This document shows, one piece after another, positions 8,216 through 17,840 of a stretch of 54,204 nt of DNA. A program made the translations under genes and the position numbers. This stretch comes from an uncultured Lachnospiraceae bacterium. GTDB taxonomy: Bacteria > Bacillota > Clostridia > Lachnospirales > Lachnospiraceae. How positions within the stretch are numbered: the first letter of the stretch is position 1; every line of letters begins with the position of its first letter. The stretch is taken from assembly GCA_910583615.1 (NCBI GenBank), contig CAJTXP010000027.1, positions 1-54,204 on the forward strand. Direction: 5' to 3'. The notes beneath the pieces were generated by a model. It was not told the DNA's origin and did not search any database. It was given only the letters and a program-made list of their open reading frames with translations.

Positions 8216-9307
8216 TCAAAAATACTCCGGGTTCATAAAAATCACCGTCAGGCTGACGATCTCCCCTTCTGCATCCATTCCCCAATAGCCGCTGTAGACA
8301 CCGTCTCCCATACCGCTGGTAAACAGGACTGCCCTTTTGCCGCTTTTTGGCAGCTTCCACTCCAGAAAGCCTGTGCCCTGGTTCTGAAACTCCGGGTGTG
8401 CTTCTCTGCTCTCCTGAAAAAAAGCGGCGAAATAATCCAGGTATTTGTTCTTTCCCGGATTTTCCTTCTCCCACTGTTCAAAAAATGTCCGGTTTTCCTC
8501 CGAAAGCCTGCTGTCCGCAAAGCAGGCCAGTCCCGCATCCACCCCGAAAAAGGTAAAGACGCCCGGCATTCCAAGATCCTCTCTTTCTTTACCCTTGGGC
8601 ATGGCGATCTCATAAGAGACTGCCGGATTTTCCCTGATCAAGAGCCTTGCGGCGGCGACTCGAAGGCCGGCAATGGGGGAAAGACAGACCGACAACTCCA
8701 CCGGATAGCTTCCGGCCGGAATCTTCTTCTGAAGCACCGTCTCATACCGGGTTCCCAGATAGGCGATCGGATCTGCCAGCACCACTTCCCCGGTTGGGAG
8801 ATCCGCTTCTCCCGCCCGGACCACCTTGATCTTCGGACTTTCTGTAAAAAGCATCCGGAAAAAATCAGCCGGATAGATGTCCTTGTTTAAAAATTTCAGA
8901 TTTTTCTCAAAGGCAATCTGGGCCGGATGCTTCACCGGTTCCCGGATTTCCTTACCTGTTCTCGTATCCACAAAATAAGTTCCGGTTTTGTCGGAACGAA
9001 ATTCCAGATCGCTGCCCATGGGCATATAGAACACGTCCGCCACAGCCGGTTCGATGTTAGCCAGGGTATTAAAATCCACGATCTCCATATTCTTTACGTC
9101 ATTCACATACTCCTGCGTGTCCGTATCCCCGAATGCGATCCAGCCGTTTCCATGTCCGCCCTCCTGCCGGAACAGCCACTTCAGCCGGGAAGTACCGTTC
9201 AGAATGGATTTGCTGACGATGGTGCCCCCGGCTCCCTGAATGTATACCTTCATTTCCTGCTGCTTTTCTGCTGGCGGTTCTTCTCTTTTTTTATTGAATA
9301 ATCCCAT
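8216..9307 (-). CDS. DUF2185 (Imm33-like) + DUF4241 two-domain protein
   Basis: 363 residues from ATG 9307, preceded by GAAGGAGGAAGAC; an upstream in-frame extension is rejected. Residues about 15-105 match the DUF2185 pattern: IVSKSILNG, W-L-F-R-Q-E-G, GWIAFGDTDTQEYVND, FNTLANIEPAV. The C-terminal part (about 165-363) matches DUF4241: LADPIAY, IPAGSYPVELSV, a FFGVDAGLACFAD block and SGMGDGVYSGYWGMDAEGEI near the end. DUF2185 is a known immunity-associated domain; the fusion suggests a composite immunity protein. Sits between two SUKH genes. Confidence 0.78.
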   Translation of the reverse strand: MGLFNKKREEPPAEKQQEMKVYIQGAGGTIVSKSILNGTSRLKWLFRQEGGHGNGWIAFGDTDTQEYVNDVKNMEIVDFNTLANIEPAVADVFYMPMGSDLEFRSDKTGTYFVDTRTGKEIREPVKHPAQIAFEKNLKFLNKDIYPADFFRMLFTESPKIKVVRAGEADLPTGEVVLADPIAYLGTRYETVLQKKIPAGSYPVELSVCLSPIAGLRVAAARLLIRENPAVSYEIAMPKGKEREDLGMPGVFTFFGVDAGLACFADSRLSEENRTFFEQWEKENPGKNKYLDYFAAFFQESREAHPEFQNQGTGFLEWKLPKSGKRAVLFTSGMGDGVYSGYWGMDAEGEIVSLTVIFMNPEYF

Positions 9308-9360
9308 AATGTCTTCCTCCTTCCTGCCTTCGGCTTCAGGCTTCCGATCTTCCTTTCCGC

Positions 9361-10017
9361 TTATCGTTTCAAAAGGTCCTGATACCACTGATACGACGGC
9401 TTTACCCCTTCCTCCTGTTCAAACCTTTCCTCCAGACTTCCATAAAAATACCACTGAAACAGTGTCTTCAGATCCGGCAGGGCCTCACGCCCGTGAAGCA
9501 GTCCGTCTTCTCCCAGATAAGATTCATCCCACTCGAACTCCTCATGGTCGAACCAGACCAGGGACCATGTTTCTTTCCGGTTCTCATCTATCTGCTCTTC
9601 CGGTCTGGACAGATCAATGCAGAGAGGTCCCCATCCGGCTCCCCAGTCGCCGATGGGAATCAGATTTCGGAAACAGTCCTCCGGCAGTTCGCAGAATTCC
9701 CTGATTTCCTGTAAGGTTTCCATCCGTTCCGATACATCCTCCATTGTCCTCGGGCTGTCGATCATCAGCCAGAGCGGGCTTAACTCCCCGTATCTTTCAA
9801 CAATGGAACAGATGTAAAAATCGTTCCGTGGAAGCCGGTATGAGGTTAAAAATGTCTTGTAAAGAGACGGCAGCGTTACCTGGTACTGCTGCTCGAAAGC
9901 GGCTGTTTCCAGCTCCGTAATGGCAGACGGCTCCAGTTCCTGCCCGGGAAGCCATCCCCGTTCTTTTAGTTTTTGAAATGCTTTTTCGATAAATTCTTTT
10001 TCTTCCTGTGGTGACAT
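9361..10017 (-). CDS. SMI1/KNR4 (SUKH) family immunity-type protein
   Basis: 218 residues; ATG 10017 has AAGGAGGAATCAT upstream. SUKH features: ITELETAAFEQQYQVTLPSLYKTFLTSYRLP at the front (read as E-x-x-Y-x-x-x-LP-x-x-Y-x-x-F-L), then NLIPIGDWGAGWGPLCIDLS and a YLGEDGLL to FQWYFYG C-terminus. Distinct in sequence from the other SUKH protein at 7511-8197, so it is not a recent duplication. Part of the same four-gene set; 53 bp before the DUF2185/DUF4241 gene. Confidence 0.82.
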   Translation of the reverse strand: MSPQEEKEFIEKAFQKLKERGWLPGQELEPSAITELETAAFEQQYQVTLPSLYKTFLTSYRLPRNDFYICSIVERYGELSPLWLMIDSPRTMEDVSERMETLQEIREFCELPEDCFRNLIPIGDWGAGWGPLCIDLSRPEEQIDENRKETWSLVWFDHEEFEWDESYLGEDGLLHGREALPDLKTLFQWYFYGSLEERFEQEEGVKPSYQWYQDLLKR

Positions 10018-10075
10018 ATGATTCCTCCTTGTTAAGAACGCTTTTTGATCTGCTCCTGTTAATGCTCCGTTTTCA

Positions 10076-10780
10076 TTACTGATTCCATTCTGCCGGATAC
10101 CCTGTCAAATCTGTTATTTTTCCTTCACGGATTTTTTTCGTTAACATCTCCGCATCTTCTCTGCCCCGACAACATAATCGTATCCCTCTTTCATGTCCAG
10201 CCTCCATAAGATTTACATAATATCGGCTGGTCAGTGGATTTCTGGAATGAAATGCTCTCCGTATCTTTAATTGTACAACCTGTCCATCCAGTTTTACATC
10301 CACTTCCTTCATGGTCAGTTCGTCTGCATGTTTTTCCAGTATATTTACATAAAAATTCCATACCGTTTTCTCATTCTCATTCATCCAGTCATCCGGAAGG
10401 AGATGTGTCTTTTCTTTTGGATATTTATAACGTTCACAGTCAACTGCAGCCGAAACATAAGGTTTCCCAATCTCATCATATCCATTTTCCCGCAGATAGT
10501 CTGCAATCCGGATGATTGTTGCATATTCAGAATTTCCATAGAAATTCGAATAATAAGATTCTGCACCTTCATGAAATGTCTGAAACTGCCAGTCGAAGAT
10601 CTGAATGAAGGCTTCCGCCCAGAGCGGCATGGAATCTTTATATTTCTCCATAATACATTCAAAAAAATCAACCAGCACATTACTTTCTTCCTCAACCGTG
10701 CCGCAGCCGCCATAGGCATTTCCAAGCTCACCCCGCGCCTGTATTCTCCTCAATCCCTGATATAATCCTTCTATATCCAC
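10076..10780 (-). CDS. Unknown protein, possible DMP19/DUF4375-like immunity protein
   Basis: 234 residues beginning MDIEGLYQGLRRIQ. The segment FQTFHEGAESYYSNFYGNSEYATIIRIADYL resembles, at low similarity, the E-x-x-x-G-x-x-x-x-F-x-N pattern of DMP19-type domains. The C-terminal third has a small beta-rich region (VDVKLDGQVVQLKIRRAF). First gene of the immunity set; next is the SUKH gene 58 bp downstream. The start at 10780 has only a weak ribosome-binding site. Role inferred from neighbours only. Confidence 0.6.
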   Translation of the reverse strand: MDIEGLYQGLRRIQARGELGNAYGGCGTVEEESNVLVDFFECIMEKYKDSMPLWAEAFIQIFDWQFQTFHEGAESYYSNFYGNSEYATIIRIADYLRENGYDEIGKPYVSAAVDCERYKYPKEKTHLLPDDWMNENEKTVWNFYVNILEKHADELTMKEVDVKLDGQVVQLKIRRAFHSRNPLTSRYYVNLMEAGHERGIRLCCRGREDAEMLTKKIREGKITDLTGYPAEWNQ

Positions 10781-10890
10781 TTATATATTCCTCGCTTTGT
10801 TCTCTGATTTTGTTCCGTATTTTCAGCAGAATATGCCGGTTTTTGAGTGTTTCAAACGTCCATACCCCAGGCTTCAGGCGTCTCTGTCCG

Positions 10891-12023
10891 TTACGCCCTG
10901 CAGAAGCTTTTCCAGCGCTCTGTACTGCCTGTTACTTTTACCTTAAACCAGGAACGGATCTTTTTCTCATAGATCCCCTGTACTTCCCTGTTTGGAATCA
11001 TCAGCCTGTGAAGACCGTTCTCTGACACTCCGGCCCTGGTCAGATAACCGGTGGCAAATAAAACGCTCCACTGCTGTTTTCCCAGTGGGCTTCCATGGGA
11101 GCGTCATCGGCTTCAAGAAATTTATCACACTGGTTAATAATATCCCAGGGGCAATAAACCTCTGTCAAACCAAAATGATAACCGTCATACCACTCTTTGA
11201 GATCACTGAATTTATGCTCCAGATTATAATAGCAAAGCATTTCTTTCACCTCATGATCGGTAAAGCCAAACTGCTCTGCATAACCGGCATCCAGAATCGT
11301 CCGAACCTTAAAATTATTCAGCCCGGTAAAAATACTCTCCTTCGCAATCCGAAGGCACCCTGTAATCACTGCGAACTCCAGACTCTGATTGGTCTTCAGT
11401 CCCCTGCTGAACAGAAGGCGGATCAGCTCCACCATTTCCTGATAGTACCCCTTCTGATATGCCTTATCCAAAGGCACATCATACTCGTCGATCAGCAGGA
11501 TCACTTTCGTTCCATAATGTTTCTGCAGAAGACGGCTCAGAAGCTTCAGACTGTTCTGCAAAAAGGCCGGCTGTTCAAAATCCCCCCGGATCAGACGGAC
11601 AAGCTTCTCCTTATCCATCTGCGTCAGCCGCTCACTTTCCAGCAGATAATCCAGCCGCTCCGCCTCCTCGCTGATCGTAATGCCCAAAAGATCGTATGCA
11701 TTTTTATAGTCAGCTCCCTGTACATCCTTCAGGCTGATGGAGAGCACCGGATATTTTCCAAGATGCTGTTCACAGAGTTTTGTATCTCTGCTGATATTCA
11801 GTCCGTCAAAAAGCGCCGCGTCTGTCCCGATCTCAAAGAAACATTTGAGCATGTCCAGATTCAGGCTTTTGCCAAACCGGCGCGGTCTGGTAAAAAGGTT
11901 CACACTTCCGCAGGCATTCAGCAGTTCGCTGATAAATCCCGTTTTATCCACATAGTAATAGCCTCTGGTCCTGATATCGGCAAAAAACTCCATACCGATG
12001 GGAAGCATTTTCTTCTTTTCCAT
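10891..12023 (-). pseudogene. Broken AAA-ATPase-like / DUF1703 protein
   Basis: The 5' part (ATG 12023, ribosome-binding site GGGAGGGGCCTT) encodes MLPIGMEFFADIR, YYYVDKTGFI, a P-loop-like FTRPRRFGKSLNLDML, and Walker B LLIDEYD, as in the AAA-ATPase_like/DUF1703 family (normally over 500 residues with a C-terminal PD-(D/E)XK nuclease domain). The frame stops at 11040 after HWENSSGA. In another frame, directly adjoining, VLFATGYLTRAG and LMIPNREVQGIYEKKIRSWF continue the family C-terminus, ending at 10891. So about 50 residues were deleted with a frame change and most of the nuclease domain is gone. Confidence 0.75.
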
Positions 12024-12066
12024 AAGGCCCCTCCCTATTTCAGCAAGAATAAGCCAAGAACCTTTT

Positions 12067-12336
12067 TTAGATTCCTGGCCCACCATTCTGATTACACTGC
12101 TCTTTCAATTTCTTTACTTCATCAAGAGAAAGTCCAGAAATATTCGCAATTTCTTCCAGCGCATATTTTCCAGCTGACAGCATACGAAGAGCAACCTCTT
12201 TTAAAGATTCACTTCTCATATCTTCCATAATTTTACACATTTCGCTTATTCCTTTCGACTTCTCTTCTTCCTGATGTTGCTTATCTGTCACTGTCAATCT
12301 TCCCACTTGCTTTCCCTTCTGTTTTCGTATCTCCAT
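12067..12336 (-). CDS. Small Rpn-nuclease C-terminus-like protein, probably a fragment
   Basis: 89 residues. The stretch MCKIMEDMRSESLKEVALRM followed by ALEEIANISGLSLDEVKKL is the C-terminal helical tail found on Rpn-family (PD-(D/E)XK transposase-like) proteins. The nuclease domain is absent. It could be a small independent protein or a 5'-truncated remnant; AGGAGG lies upstream at a rather long distance. It precedes the broken AAA gene by 43 bp. From about 12340 to 12524 nothing coding is recognised. Confidence 0.5.
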   Translation of the reverse strand: MEIRKQKGKQVGRLTVTDKQHQEEEKSKGISEMCKIMEDMRSESLKEVALRMLSAGKYALEEIANISGLSLDEVKKLKEQCNQNGGPGI

Positions 12337-12524
12337 ACTACCATAAACCTCCTGATTTTACAAGCCGGGCCCCAGCGGTCGGGCATCACTGTCGCCACCC
12401 TTGAGGGCATCCTGACCGTCAAGGGGCAGGGATGCTGTTGACGTGGCCGGCACGTTTCAGCCGGTTCTCAGTATCAACCGCCTCAGCGTCTCTCCCGACT
12501 GTCCCTTCGCCCCATCTGCCCGTA

Positions 12525-13409
12525 TCAGATATGCTTCAGGTAATCCATCGTATACTCCCGAAAAACACGGATCAGCCGATTGTGCTCAAATTCTTTTTTA
12601 TAGATCATGGAAACACTCCATTCCAGCGGATATTCAAAGGGAATCTTTCTCAAAAGGCTGTTTCCCATATCCTGACTGATCCGGTCCACAACGACGGACA
12701 GCGCCTTTTTCTGTGCGCAGAGCTTATGGCAGAGGCTGAAGCCGCTGGTGTTGAATATAATATTGGGCCGGACTCCTTTTTCCATACACAGCTCCTGGAA
12801 CATCCGATGGATCTGAAACGCCCTGCTCTCGATGACCATAGGCTCTCCGTCCAGATCTTCCGCCCGCACAAACTTTCTTCCGGCCAGCGGATGCCCCTCG
12901 TAGACCAGAAGGCTGATGGGAGAAGAAAACATGGGGATCGAGTGAAATCCTTCCATCTCAGCGCCGTCCACGTGGAATCCCACGTCAAAATTTCCCCGTT
13001 CCATCTCGTCGTCCACATGGCAGTCGGGATATTCCATATAGTCGATCCCCATACCCGGATGGGCCTTTTCAAACTGGAGGATAAAATCCGGCGACAGAAT
13101 CCGGAGGATTCCGTAAGCGCTGCAGAGGCGCAGATACCCGTTCTCCATCTGTTTCATGCGTTCCAGCTCCGCGGTGAGCAGGTGGAGTTCTTTCAGCAGA
13201 GATTCTGACTTTTCATAAAGATATTCACCATACCGGGTCAGCTCCACCCCGTTGGGCGTCCGGAGAAAAAGCTCTACTCCAAGCTCATGTTCCAGCGTCC
13301 GGATCCCCTTGCTCAGCCCCTGGGGAGAGATATACAGATTAGCAGCCGCCTTTGTAATGCTTTTGCAGCGGCAGATCTCCTCAAACCACCTCAGATCCTT
13401 TGTATTCAT
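12525..13409 (-). CDS. LysR-family transcriptional regulator
   Basis: 294 residues from ATG 13409 (AGGTG upstream); a start eight codons earlier is possible. The N-terminal winged helix is typical: MNTKDLRWFEEICRCKSITKAAANLYISPQGLSKGI as the HTH, then ELGVELFLRTPNGVELTRYG. The effector domain runs from about residue 90. It lies downstream of acsB on the same strand with a gap of about 265 bp (13410-13673) that holds no gene and no clear terminator. Position suggests it may regulate the acetyl-CoA synthase genes, which is inference; the effector is unknown. Confidence 0.88.
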   Translation of the reverse strand: MNTKDLRWFEEICRCKSITKAAANLYISPQGLSKGIRTLEHELGVELFLRTPNGVELTRYGEYLYEKSESLLKELHLLTAELERMKQMENGYLRLCSAYGILRILSPDFILQFEKAHPGMGIDYMEYPDCHVDDEMERGNFDVGFHVDGAEMEGFHSIPMFSSPISLLVYEGHPLAGRKFVRAEDLDGEPMVIESRAFQIHRMFQELCMEKGVRPNIIFNTSGFSLCHKLCAQKKALSVVVDRISQDMGNSLLRKIPFEYPLEWSVSMIYKKEFEHNRLIRVFREYTMDYLKHI

Positions 13410-13673
13410 TTTTATCACCTGTTCTGTCAGCATACTGTGTTCTCTTTTCTGAATTTTATCAGATACTGCGAAAGTTTTGCAACCAAATTCTTCCCGTATC
13501 CGTTTTCTTTACAAAAAAGGACCCGGCGCCGGAAAATACATCTGCAATCTTCCAGTGACGGATCCCTCTTACTTTTCTATATGGTATCAAACTTCTGAAA
13601 ACCCGGAGTTCTCAAAAAAATCCTGTACGGCATCTTGTCATACTGCACCCATCCGCCGTGCCGCCCCGAAGAA

Positions 13674-15803
13674 TTACATAAGCGGCTCCAGGTTCAGTGC
13701 CGGATGTCCCTTCTCGGTCAGGAACTCAAGCAGTGTCTCCGGATCCGTTGCGATGGTCTCGTCACCGATCATATCCGTAAAGTTGTCGATGTCATAGACT
13801 TCCTTTGCAGCCTTGTTCAATCTGTCTGCCACGGTCTCTTTCAGATCTTTCGGCATCCATACGATACGCTCGAATCCGCCCTCTGCCTTCATGAACTTCT
13901 TGGAAGCGATGAAGTGCTTGCCGTGTCCCATGAAACCAGGTGTCTGCACACCGCCGCCGGTCATGGACGCCAGCTCGCCGAAGGTCATTCCAAGAGGAGT
14001 CATGCCTGCATACTCACGGTTGGTGATCGCCACACCGTTGGAGCACGGCTCGATACCGCAGATACACTCGAAGCATCCGCAGGAGGTCATGGGATCTTCC
14101 ATGATGGAGTACAGGGTAACGTGCTCCAGAGCGCCCTGGGAGAATTTTGCAACTGCCTCATCCACGTCCTCGTAACGTCCGAGGTTCTCATCGATGACTC
14201 TTTCCTTCGTGATCACCTGGCACGGTCCCTGCGGGTCAAGCTCGTTGGTTGCTTTCGCATCCAGCCATGACACGGCGCCGCACAGTCCAAGTCTCTCCGG
14301 TGTTACCACGCATACGTGGCTCGGGGAGAATGCCTGGCACATGATACAGCTGTAGTATACCGGAACCGCCTCGTCGGTCAGAGTCGTCAGACGCTCGTCA
14401 CGGCGGTCATAAGCCGGGATTGCCAGCTCATGGCGGAGTTTCGTACATTCTGCGTCATCGGTGATGATCGTCACTGCACATTTATCAACCACTGCGTCAA
14501 ATTCATTCTTGATGTTTGCGTACAGAACCTCTGCCAGGTCTTTCGCGCGGAAGCCTGCCTCAAAGGTTGCCTTGCTGATACGCACACGGATCATGTCACG
14601 CTGTCCGGTATGCATGACGCCCTCGATGCAGTTCACATAGCTGTGGAACTTACGCTCGAACACCGGCTCAAAGTCGGACTGCATGTTCTTTCCTGCCACG
14701 TCTACAATATAGGAAATGGAATTCTTGCTTCCAACCTCGAACTCGTCGAAGTCTTTTCCGATCAGGGTGAACTTGTGGTCTTCGATTGCCGTCAGCTCTT
14801 TGGTCTGTACCAGCTCGAAGCAGTCTTTTCTGGAACCGTCGAACTCCACCTGCATGTCGCCCTTGCGGATGATCTCGCCCTCGAATGCGGATGCGAAGGA
14901 TACCGGGATGTCGATCTTCGTGATCTTGATCTTGATATCACGCGCTTCGAGAGAGGTGGCGTTGAATTTGTCCACATCCTCCTGAACGATCAGGCTCTTC
15001 GGTACGCGGAAGATGTTCTCGGTCTCGTTGGTGACAACCGGGAAGCCAAGTGCGATTGCGCCTGCGCCACATGCCACGATCACGTCGTCCAGCGGTTTGA
15101 ATGCGTTGACGAACGCCGGTACACGCTCGAAGGTGTACTTCATCAGGTTCGCAGCATCGCCCGGTGTTACGTTACCGAAGATCAGAGCCGCACGGAGTGC
15201 AACGGATACCACGTGGATCACAGACGTTACGTCTTTGCCAAGCGGCACGATACGTACTGCATAGCCCATGTTCAGGCCTGCCTCTACGCACTGGTCGATG
15301 ATGCCGCCTACCAGAGTCACAAGAATACCCTGTGCCTGATAGCTCTTCACCAGAGCCACTGCGTCTTCTTTGGTCGGAGCGCTTCCGAGGATAACAGCCA
15401 CACCCGGGATATCGCCGGTAACCAGCGGCACGCCCAGCTCACGGATCGTCGCGTCTGCCAGATGTCCGTAAAGGGGCTCTTCGTACGGAGTTGCCCCGTC
15501 GATGTATTTAAGCACTTCAATGAACTCTGCGCACAGAGCCGTAGCAACACCGCTCATGAATGCGTCGTTCAGTCTCTTTTCTCTGGTCATGAGTGTCTTG
15601 ACAACGCCGAGCGCGGTCTTTAACTCACCCAGATTGGCAACTTTCGTTCCGGTTACTGCATAGTAGCAGGGCAGGCTGTACGCGGTATGCGGGAAGGCTA
15701 CTGCCTTGTCAGCACCATGCTCTGCGATGGCTTTGTCGATGGCAGCCTCGGTAAGGCCATAGACTGCGTCGTTTCCGCCGAATACTCTGTCAAATAATGT
15801 CAT
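13674..15803 (-). CDS. acsB: CO-methylating acetyl-CoA synthase (ACS) subunit
   Basis: 709 residues; TATAGGAGGGGACGGCT before ATG 15803. It joins a methyl group from the corrinoid protein, CO from CO dehydrogenase and CoA into acetyl-CoA in the cytoplasm (Wood-Ljungdahl pathway). A-cluster ligands are all visible with the family's exact spacing: CIMC, a Cys nine residues on (SPSHVC), another ten later (LGLC), and the CGC pair in TSCGCFECICGIEPC. Length is close to other acetogen ACS proteins. It follows acsA by 12 bp. The corrinoid protein (acsCD), methyltransferase (acsE) and nickel-insertion genes usually found nearby are absent here. Confidence 0.97.
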   Translation of the reverse strand: MTLFDRVFGGNDAVYGLTEAAIDKAIAEHGADKAVAFPHTAYSLPCYYAVTGTKVANLGELKTALGVVKTLMTREKRLNDAFMSGVATALCAEFIEVLKYIDGATPYEEPLYGHLADATIRELGVPLVTGDIPGVAVILGSAPTKEDAVALVKSYQAQGILVTLVGGIIDQCVEAGLNMGYAVRIVPLGKDVTSVIHVVSVALRAALIFGNVTPGDAANLMKYTFERVPAFVNAFKPLDDVIVACGAGAIALGFPVVTNETENIFRVPKSLIVQEDVDKFNATSLEARDIKIKITKIDIPVSFASAFEGEIIRKGDMQVEFDGSRKDCFELVQTKELTAIEDHKFTLIGKDFDEFEVGSKNSISYIVDVAGKNMQSDFEPVFERKFHSYVNCIEGVMHTGQRDMIRVRISKATFEAGFRAKDLAEVLYANIKNEFDAVVDKCAVTIITDDAECTKLRHELAIPAYDRRDERLTTLTDEAVPVYYSCIMCQAFSPSHVCVVTPERLGLCGAVSWLDAKATNELDPQGPCQVITKERVIDENLGRYEDVDEAVAKFSQGALEHVTLYSIMEDPMTSCGCFECICGIEPCSNGVAITNREYAGMTPLGMTFGELASMTGGGVQTPGFMGHGKHFIASKKFMKAEGGFERIVWMPKDLKETVADRLNKAAKEVYDIDNFTDMIGDETIATDPETLLEFLTEKGHPALNLEPLM

Positions 15804-15815
15804 AGCCGTCCCCTC

Positions 15816-17705
15816 CTATATTCCAAGCGCCGCACGCTTTTCTTCAATCCGTGTAATCATCGCGTCACAGAGTTTGTCAATGTCTGTTTCCACCGTATAG
15901 GCGGCTTCTACCCAGTCCCGGATGCCTTCCGTCAGAAGTCCGGTCACCTCGCTGGAACCGGTCACCTGGGGAGCAACGCCGAGGAACGTATCGATTCCGG
16001 TGGCCACCACATAGTTTCCGATGGATACGGCTTTTTCTGACATCCACTCCGGTGCACAGCCCACCAGCGGAAGCTGGGAGATGTTGAGTCCGGAATCCTT
16101 TGCCAGTTCAGAGGCCAGCACCATCATCCGGCTGATGTCCACACAGGAACCCATATGGAGCACCGGCGGAATGTCGGCAAGCTCGCAGACCCGCTTCAGT
16201 CCTGCGCCGCACAGATCTTTTGCCTGCCTGTCCATCAGCCCTGCCTTTGCCGCCGCCTGCGCGGAACATCCGGACAGCACCAGGATAATATCGTTCTGGA
16301 TCAGCTTTTTCATCAGACCCACATGGGCGGAATCGGGACGGACCCTCGGATTATTGCAGCCCACCATGGCCACAGCGCCCCGAATGACGCCGGAGGTAAT
16401 GCACTCAATGAGCGGCTTCGTCGTTCCCAGTACGTCTACCTGAGAATTGGTCACCCCGTCCAGAGTTTTTACAATGGCCTCCACCGAGTACCCCACGGTC
16501 GCCTTCTGCTTCATCTGCGGAATATGTACCAGATCCGGTTTGCGGTTTACATAATTCTCCACTGCCGTGCGGACAATCTTTTTCGCATTTTCCGCCGCGC
16601 TCTCTGCACTGAAACGGATAAAGTCCGAATCCGGCATCTGGGCGATGGGCGATGTAGTGATGAATTTTGTATGGAAGCATTTGCTTAAGGGCCCAAGCGC
16701 CGGGAAGATACACTGCACATCCACCACGATGGCTTCACAGGCGCCGGTCAGCACCACATTTTCCTGCTGCAGGAAATTTCCCGCCATGGGAACGCCGCGG
16801 CGCATGGCTACTTCGTTGGATGTACAGCAAACCCCCGCCACGTTGATGCCCTTTGCCCCCAGAGATTTTGCAAGAGCGATCATCTCCGGATCCCCGGCAT
16901 ACTCACAGATCATCTCCGAGAGAGACGGATCATGCCCGTGGACGATAATATTGACCTCATCCTCTTTCATAACGCCCAGGTTCGCCTCCGTATCCACCGG
17001 CATGGGCGTACCGAACATGACGTCCGAGAACTCCGTTCCGCACATGGAACCGCCCCAGCCATCCGCCATGCCTGCGCGCAGAGCCTGACGCACCAGCGCC
17101 TCCGGCAGGGAGGAACATCCCATATGGGTCATATGCATGGCACAGGACACTTCCCGGTCAATGGCCCGGGGCTCGATCTCCGCCTTCTTCCACAGTTCTC
17201 TTGTATGCTCCGGCGCCCGGGACAGCCAGCGGGAGATGCCGAAAGGCTTTCCGTACTCCATCAGAGCCAGTTCCGACATCTCATGGGCCAGATCATAAAT
17301 ATCCTTTCCTTCCGTCTCCACGCCCCATTCCCCGGCGATGCGGATCAGCTTTTCCGCGTCCTTTACATGATAGCTTCCGTCTCTGGACGCACAGTGCAGC
17401 GTGTGGCAGATCTCCCTGCCGTGATCCGAATGGGTCGCCGCTCCGCCTGCCGTAAAGCGAAGGAAATTCCGCCCCACGATACCATGGGCGTCGCAGCCGC
17501 AGATTCCTCTGGGAGCCTTCGGCGTGATCCGGCACGGTCCCATGGAACAGATCCGGCAGCAGATCCCCTGCTCGCCGAATTTGCAGTGAGGCGTCTGATT
17601 TTTCACGCGCATCTGCCAGGAATCCGCGCCCACTTTTTTCCCGGTCTCCAGAAGCCGGTCGGTGGCGCTCTCAAATTCTTCAATCGTTGTCAGTTTAAAT
17701 CCCAT
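15816..17705 (-). CDS. acsA: Anaerobic CO dehydrogenase catalytic subunit
   Basis: 629 residues from ATG 17705 (TGGAGGGAAACTGT upstream); ATG 17720 is less likely. Reversibly reduces CO2 to CO at a Ni-Fe-S C-cluster and hands CO to ACS. The N-terminal cysteines for the D- and B-clusters are seen in CKFGEQGICCRICSMGPC and GICGCDAHG; later C-cluster motifs include HMTHMGCSS, GVCCTSNEV, VGCNN and SGCSAQAA. First gene of an acsA-acsB operon. Also called cooS. A leader of about 280 bp upstream carries a hairpin and TTGATA-like repeats. Confidence 0.97.
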   Translation of the reverse strand: MGFKLTTIEEFESATDRLLETGKKVGADSWQMRVKNQTPHCKFGEQGICCRICSMGPCRITPKAPRGICGCDAHGIVGRNFLRFTAGGAATHSDHGREICHTLHCASRDGSYHVKDAEKLIRIAGEWGVETEGKDIYDLAHEMSELALMEYGKPFGISRWLSRAPEHTRELWKKAEIEPRAIDREVSCAMHMTHMGCSSLPEALVRQALRAGMADGWGGSMCGTEFSDVMFGTPMPVDTEANLGVMKEDEVNIIVHGHDPSLSEMICEYAGDPEMIALAKSLGAKGINVAGVCCTSNEVAMRRGVPMAGNFLQQENVVLTGACEAIVVDVQCIFPALGPLSKCFHTKFITTSPIAQMPDSDFIRFSAESAAENAKKIVRTAVENYVNRKPDLVHIPQMKQKATVGYSVEAIVKTLDGVTNSQVDVLGTTKPLIECITSGVIRGAVAMVGCNNPRVRPDSAHVGLMKKLIQNDIILVLSGCSAQAAAKAGLMDRQAKDLCGAGLKRVCELADIPPVLHMGSCVDISRMMVLASELAKDSGLNISQLPLVGCAPEWMSEKAVSIGNYVVATGIDTFLGVAPQVTGSSEVTGLLTEGIRDWVEAAYTVETDIDKLCDAMITRIEEKRAALGI

Positions 17706-17840
17706 ACAGTTTCCCTCCATCTTATTTTATCACGGGTTTCTTCCTCCTTCCATTATACCGTCCGCCTGCCGTCCCCGGTATCAACAAGTGGTTCCCGGGT
17801 GTCAATGTTTCGTTGAGTCTTCTGAACCTGGACATAAGAA

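Noticed and set aside
12340..12524. Possible gene in a GC-rich gap
   Set aside because: Short frames on both strands have no start signal or family resemblance; nothing supportable was found.
13477..13797. 106-codon plus-strand frame near the acsB stop
   Set aside because: Overlaps the acsB end, lacks a ribosome-binding site and shows no recognisable protein features.
14316..15623. 435-codon plus-strand frame over acsB
   Set aside because: Antisense shadow of a gene whose A-cluster cysteines are all in place; no ribosome-binding site or family motif.
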